Of a stretch of 64,000 bases of DNA, positions 60,428-64,000 are shown piece by piece (the first letter of the stretch is position 1; each line of letters starts with the position of its first letter). The notes under the pieces are model-generated. The model saw only the letters and a program-made list of their open reading frames with translations. It did not search any database and was not told the DNA's origin. This DNA is from Panorpa germanica. Lineage: Eukaryota > Arthropoda > Insecta > Mecoptera > Panorpidae. Location of the stretch: NCBI GenBank assembly GCA_963678705.1, contig OY783214.1:7564001-7628000 (forward strand), given 5' to 3'. Position numbers and translations under genes: made by a program.

Positions 60428-61509
60428 GTAAGTTGAAATAACGTTACATTGTATTTTAAATATTTATGAAAAGACACTGTCTCAATCATTGCCCGTTTGA
60501 GAAATATTTAAAATCTCGAAAATAAAATAAAATCACAATTTGTGCTCCTAATTGTTACACAATTGACACGAGCGTGAAATTCCATAAATTGTATAGATGG
60601 TAAGATGACAGACAAGTCATTAATCAATTCTTGAAGTATTTGACGCTATATAGATCGGTATCAGTTATCGGGTATCAGCTATCAATTCATTGTATTAATA
60701 TAATAGAAATTAATTATTTCATGTTTATTGTCTTTTAGATATTATCCCTGTTCAACACTTGAGTTTTTAAAACTTTTTATTTTCAAAATAAATGATCAAA
60801 AACGAAAAACGTGGGAGGTATTTATTTTAACATAATAAAATATTTTTTTTATGATTTCTCGGGCTTATTAGGCTCGTAGCCTTTTATCACGCCCAATAAA
60901 GTTCTCTTTTCTTTTTTTAATCATAATAATAGTTATCTGTTACGTAAACTCAACGCACAAAGAGCAACGCATTATCAATTTTAGGGGAACTACATACTAC
61001 AGCTGGATACAACTGATTTATTGTAAGTGGGTTAAAAAAATGATCATTGAAGACAGGGCTGAAAGGGTTGATTTCGTGGTGCCGCGTGACAGCTGAAAGA
61101 AAAGTATATTGTTAACATATATCTCAGTTTCCCCTTCTCAGATTTTTCAATTGCTGATTGCAATTGATGTTAATAAATGTGTATTGGCGTATCTATTTTA
61201 TTAAATATCTAAATATTCACGGAGATATAGAAATCAAAAATTTGAATTGTAGTTTTAGCGCTAGAAATGGTCGTCCATATTTGTATGACGTGCAAAGCAT
61301 TTTAACGTCAATTATTTGTTGAGTAGGTCAGTGCTGGGTAATGTTTTGTAGCCGTTGGTAGTCGAAATAATCAAGTCAAGTCAAAGAATAACAAGTTTTT
61401 ATTTTATTTAACCCTGTTACGGCGGACATAATATTGTAATTTTATTGTTACTTGAAATAGCAGTAAATAATATTTGATTTTTTGATATATAATTACATAC
61501 AGCACAGAT
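60428..61509. other. intergenic DNA with a short dispersed repeat at 60851-60900
   Basis: The repeat TTTCTCGGGCTTATTAGGCT and the following GTAGCCTTTTATCACGCCC is the inverted counterpart of 16243-16290. Nothing else was supported. Confidence 0.45.
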
Positions 61510-61815
61510 TTATGAGCTGTAAGGTTGGTAACCTGTAAACTTGCCAGAGTTCTATCTTGAATATTCTATCTCTATTACGCTCTGTTGTATAAAAGAGATA
61601 GCAACTATCGGCTGTGATGTCACATGCAGTGGGAATGTTGTCCAACGTTGAATCTCTTTAATAATTAAAGAGAAAAAGTGACATTTTTAAATTGTTAATT
61701 TCTCCTGAAATATAAGGAGTTATTAAAAAATAATTGACATTTGAGGTTCTAGTAACCAACTTTAACAATTTATAGTACAGTTTTATACAAATTAAGACAT
61801 AGGATACAAGCCCAT
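61510..61815 (+). repeat. dispersed repeat family 3, copy 2
   Basis: The reverse complement of this segment resembles 14301-14555, and parts match sequences in the palindrome arms. Noncoding. Confidence 0.6.
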
Positions 61816-61829
61816 TATTCTAAGAGCAA

Positions 61830-62245
61830 ATGAGCGGCAGAATTTCGTCAGAGTCCGGGACCACCGGCGCCACCGACCTAAGTTCGCCGCTGTAGCTACT
61901 GCTCATTAGCTACATGCATTTATTAATTATTTAGCTATTGTTATATTAATTCAACAATTCAATATCACCTATTGTTATTTATCAATTAATAATAATCAAT
62001 TATTTACATGTCTTAATATTATATGCATTAACAATATGACGTAAAAAATAATGAATTTTTAATTTGCTCTGCAATCGAGATATTTGAATCAGTCGAATGT
62101 TTGCTTATAGTAACTCCGCAGTACAAACAAATTTATTTTAATAACACGCACGCCTAATAGTTTTACAATCACAATAATTAGCCATTGCCTTATCAGAAGC
62201 GTTCAAGAACAAAGACACAAACCATATGACAACCAGAACGCAAAA
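61830..62245 (+). repeat. diverged direct duplication of a promoter-like segment, copy 2
   Basis: See 59660-60040. Its position immediately upstream of 62315 suggests it includes promoter or 5' untranslated sequence of that gene. Confidence 0.7.
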
Positions 62246-62314
62246 TCGTTCAAAACATTTGGCAGTGTGTGTTTACACCAGGCAGTGGAAAGTGTTCATT
62301 AATTTTGTGGAGTC

Positions 62315-62485
62315 ATGTTGGCAGTGTTAGCAGGGAAAAAGTTGGCCATTGGTTTAGGGGTAGTTGCTCTAGCATTTTGTGTTTCAACAATTGTTTTAGC
62401 GGTTTTATACGCTGAAACACAACATGAACCTGAAGAACCTGAAATTACCACTGAAGAACCTACTACCACTGAAGAGCCTGAATTG
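62315..62485 (+). CDS. first exon of a type II membrane protein (partial gene)
   Basis: ATG opens 57 codons ending at a donor (TTG|GTGAGG) in phase 0. A short basic N-terminus (MLAVLAGKK) precedes a transmembrane helix (about residues 11-31, LAIGLGVVALAFCVSTIVLA). A lumenal or extracellular stalk of Pro-Glu-Thr repeats follows (EEPEITTEEPTTTEEPE). This layout fits a signal-anchored ectoenzyme or receptor with a mucin-like stalk. The catalytic or binding domain would be in downstream exons outside or near the window end, so the family is not identified. Without splicing, the frame runs on to a stop at 62530. Confidence 0.55.
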
Positions 62486-63112
62486 GTGAGGTTTGATTAC
62501 AAAATAGTTCAGGTCAACAATGAATTATAATAAATAATAAATTATATAAATTAAGCTTGATTGATATAGAATTGTATCCAGTATACACAAACGTATTATT
62601 TACGTTTACATATACATAGCATAGCAGACACATATAGATAAGAATTACACAAAGATGTAAAAAATAGACAATGAAGTTTATAGATTCATCATAATACTGG
62701 AAATGGGTAGTGTAATAATAAAAAATCAAACATGCATTTGTGATCGGTAATGTAGAATAGTATTTACAGCATCTTGTACTATTATACTAATTCCTTTATT
62801 AGTTAATTAATTTAATTATAACAACGATATAAGTAATACGTTTTTTAAAATGGATTAAATTATTTACAAAAGAATAGAGGAAAGTAATCGGAATATTCAG
62901 TAAATATTTAACATTGTTATTTTCTGTGTAAAGAAGTGAAAATTTCTGAAAATGTAGTTTTTTTTTTTTTTTCTTTTTAATTGTGTGTGCCTTTCGGCTT
63001 TACAATCTACCGTATTCTATTTCTTAATACATTTCATTCCTATCTTAATAATTCAACCTTAAAACTAAACTTTATTAATTTTATTTAAAACTAATTACTG
63101 AAAATGTAGTTA
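62486..63112. other. probable first intron of the membrane-protein gene
   Basis: AT-rich, with a T-run at about 62958-62971. No gene was recognised. Confidence 0.35.
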
Positions 63113-63353
63113 CCCAATAAATATTTTGGAGTCACTTTGACATCCCATTGAAGATGCGTTTGATTTTTTGGTCTTGAAAGAGTTCATTTGCAGTTCAGTT
63201 TCTCACAGTCCTTCATATGAAATACCTATTTTATCACCTACAAATGGCAAAATCACTCCACCTGTCGAAATGCAAATGAAGATAAAGTTGATGCGAACTA
63301 TTACTGAAGTGCAACACACCAAACTTGTGCACTTCACCAAATTGTTTACTGGG
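63113..63353 (+). mobile_element. MITE family 1, copy 3
   Basis: Starts CCCAATAAATATTTTGGAGT and ends TTGTTTACTGGG, with TA on both sides (63111-63112 and 63354-63355). Homologous to 16392-16644 and, inverted, to 13080-13310. Confidence 0.78.
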
Positions 63354-63639
63354 TAATTGCACAACACGACTACCTAAAGCAAATTTCGTCTCTTTCATTA
63401 AAAAATTGAGACACTGAGGCAATTGAGTAAATTAAAGTCAGTCTCATACTTTCAGTTTACTGCTTGTGACGACGTCTTTTTGAGTAAAGCTGTTTATTGC
63501 GTATTAAAACCGCTGGTTCTTCTCATCCACTTCAATTTATACACCACTGTACATATGATCTCCATTGACGGTATAGTTTCTCCGTTTCTCACCGTTTCGC
63601 CTTCTATGAAATAATAAGCACAATCCATAGCATTATGGG
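63354..63639. other. intergenic or intronic DNA
   Basis: Short opposing frames only; nothing supported. Confidence 0.3.
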
Positions 63640-64000
63640 CACGGCTCACGTTATTTACGCATATCCATACATCCAAAATTGTTCGAATATCTGCGACGTG
63701 AAGTAGAAGAACAAATAAGAAACAGAAGACAACGTAAGGCTCACGTTCATAAGGACATATTCTACACTGAGAAGTTTCACTTTATATTTCAATTTTTCGC
63801 AACTCATGCTAAATTGAAACCTCCTCTACTACATCGCATTGTCTATGTGAATCTCGCAGCTGGAGTTCATGATATACTTAATGCGTTGCAAATAAACCAG
63901 GGCCAGTGTATAAATAGAACAGTGGATCAACAACAGTGGACGTTTCCACATACTACTATAAAACAGAGGTTACTTGCATTAACTTTTAATCTTTTTATTT
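63640..64000 (+). CDS. open frame running to the window end, possible exon
   Basis: A frame without stops, roughly from 63640 to the last base, with a peptide of balanced composition. Segments are LFEYLRREVEEQIRNRRQR, KDIFYTEKFHFIFQFFATH, HRIVYVNLAAGVHDILNALQ and QGQCINRTVDQQQWTFPH. The composition differs from AT-driven chance frames nearby. No clear acceptor or ATG marks the start, and I do not recognise the family. It might be part of the membrane-protein gene or of a transposon continuing past the window. Confidence 0.33.

Overview
The window is AT-rich nuclear DNA of an insect. Evidence: spliced host genes (an acyl-CoA desaturase, Osiris-type genes known from insects, and a Wnt gene), small introns with consensus splice sites, and many eukaryotic transposons. 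I could not fix the order from sequence alone. Host coding content is low and transposon and satellite content is high.

Layout. 1-4.8 kb: mostly gene-free, one possible first exon and an internally deleted mariner. 4.8-8.7 kb: a complete six-exon acyl-CoA desaturase (378 residues). 9.5-10.3 kb: a non-autonomous Helitron. 10.8-21.7 kb: three two-exon genes with Osiris-like hydrophobic C-terminal halves, one on the minus strand (251 aa) and two on the plus strand (141 and 175 aa), separated by MITEs and a 5'-truncated non-LTR retrotransposon with an intact RNase H. 22.0-24.4 kb: a foldback hAT MITE and a hAT transposase relic, both with 8-bp target duplications. 24.5-26.1 kb: a complete four-exon Wnt gene (350 aa), most like the Wnt8/WntD subfamily. 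27.1 kb: a likely signal-peptide exon. 28.0-58.8 kb: a satellite array of 232-bp and about 268-bp monomers, split by one very large insertion. 58.9-64 kb: another Helitron, a duplicated promoter-like segment, the first exon of a type II membrane protein and an open frame running off the window.

The centrepiece is the insertion at 32656-55958. It is a Polinton/Maverick-like element: 5'-AG terminus, 6-bp target duplication CATGTC, and a protein-primed family B DNA polymerase gene. It is almost entirely one palindrome, with two arms of about 7.7 kb and a spacer of about 23 bp. Both arms carry the same decayed polymerase with the same frameshifts and the same roughly 0.9-kb tandem triplication. 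A young Ty3/gypsy retrotransposon (7,890 bp, LTRs identical by eye, 4-bp duplication GTAT, one intact 1649-residue gag-pol frame) sits in the left arm only; the right arm keeps the empty site. Inferred order: satellite array, element insertion, polymerase decay and tandem amplification, inverted doubling or homogenisation of the arms, then the gypsy insertion.

The host genes suggest no shared pathway. The Osiris-type genes resemble a small cluster. The desaturase would make unsaturated acyl-CoAs in the endoplasmic reticulum, and the Wnt gene encodes a secreted signal.
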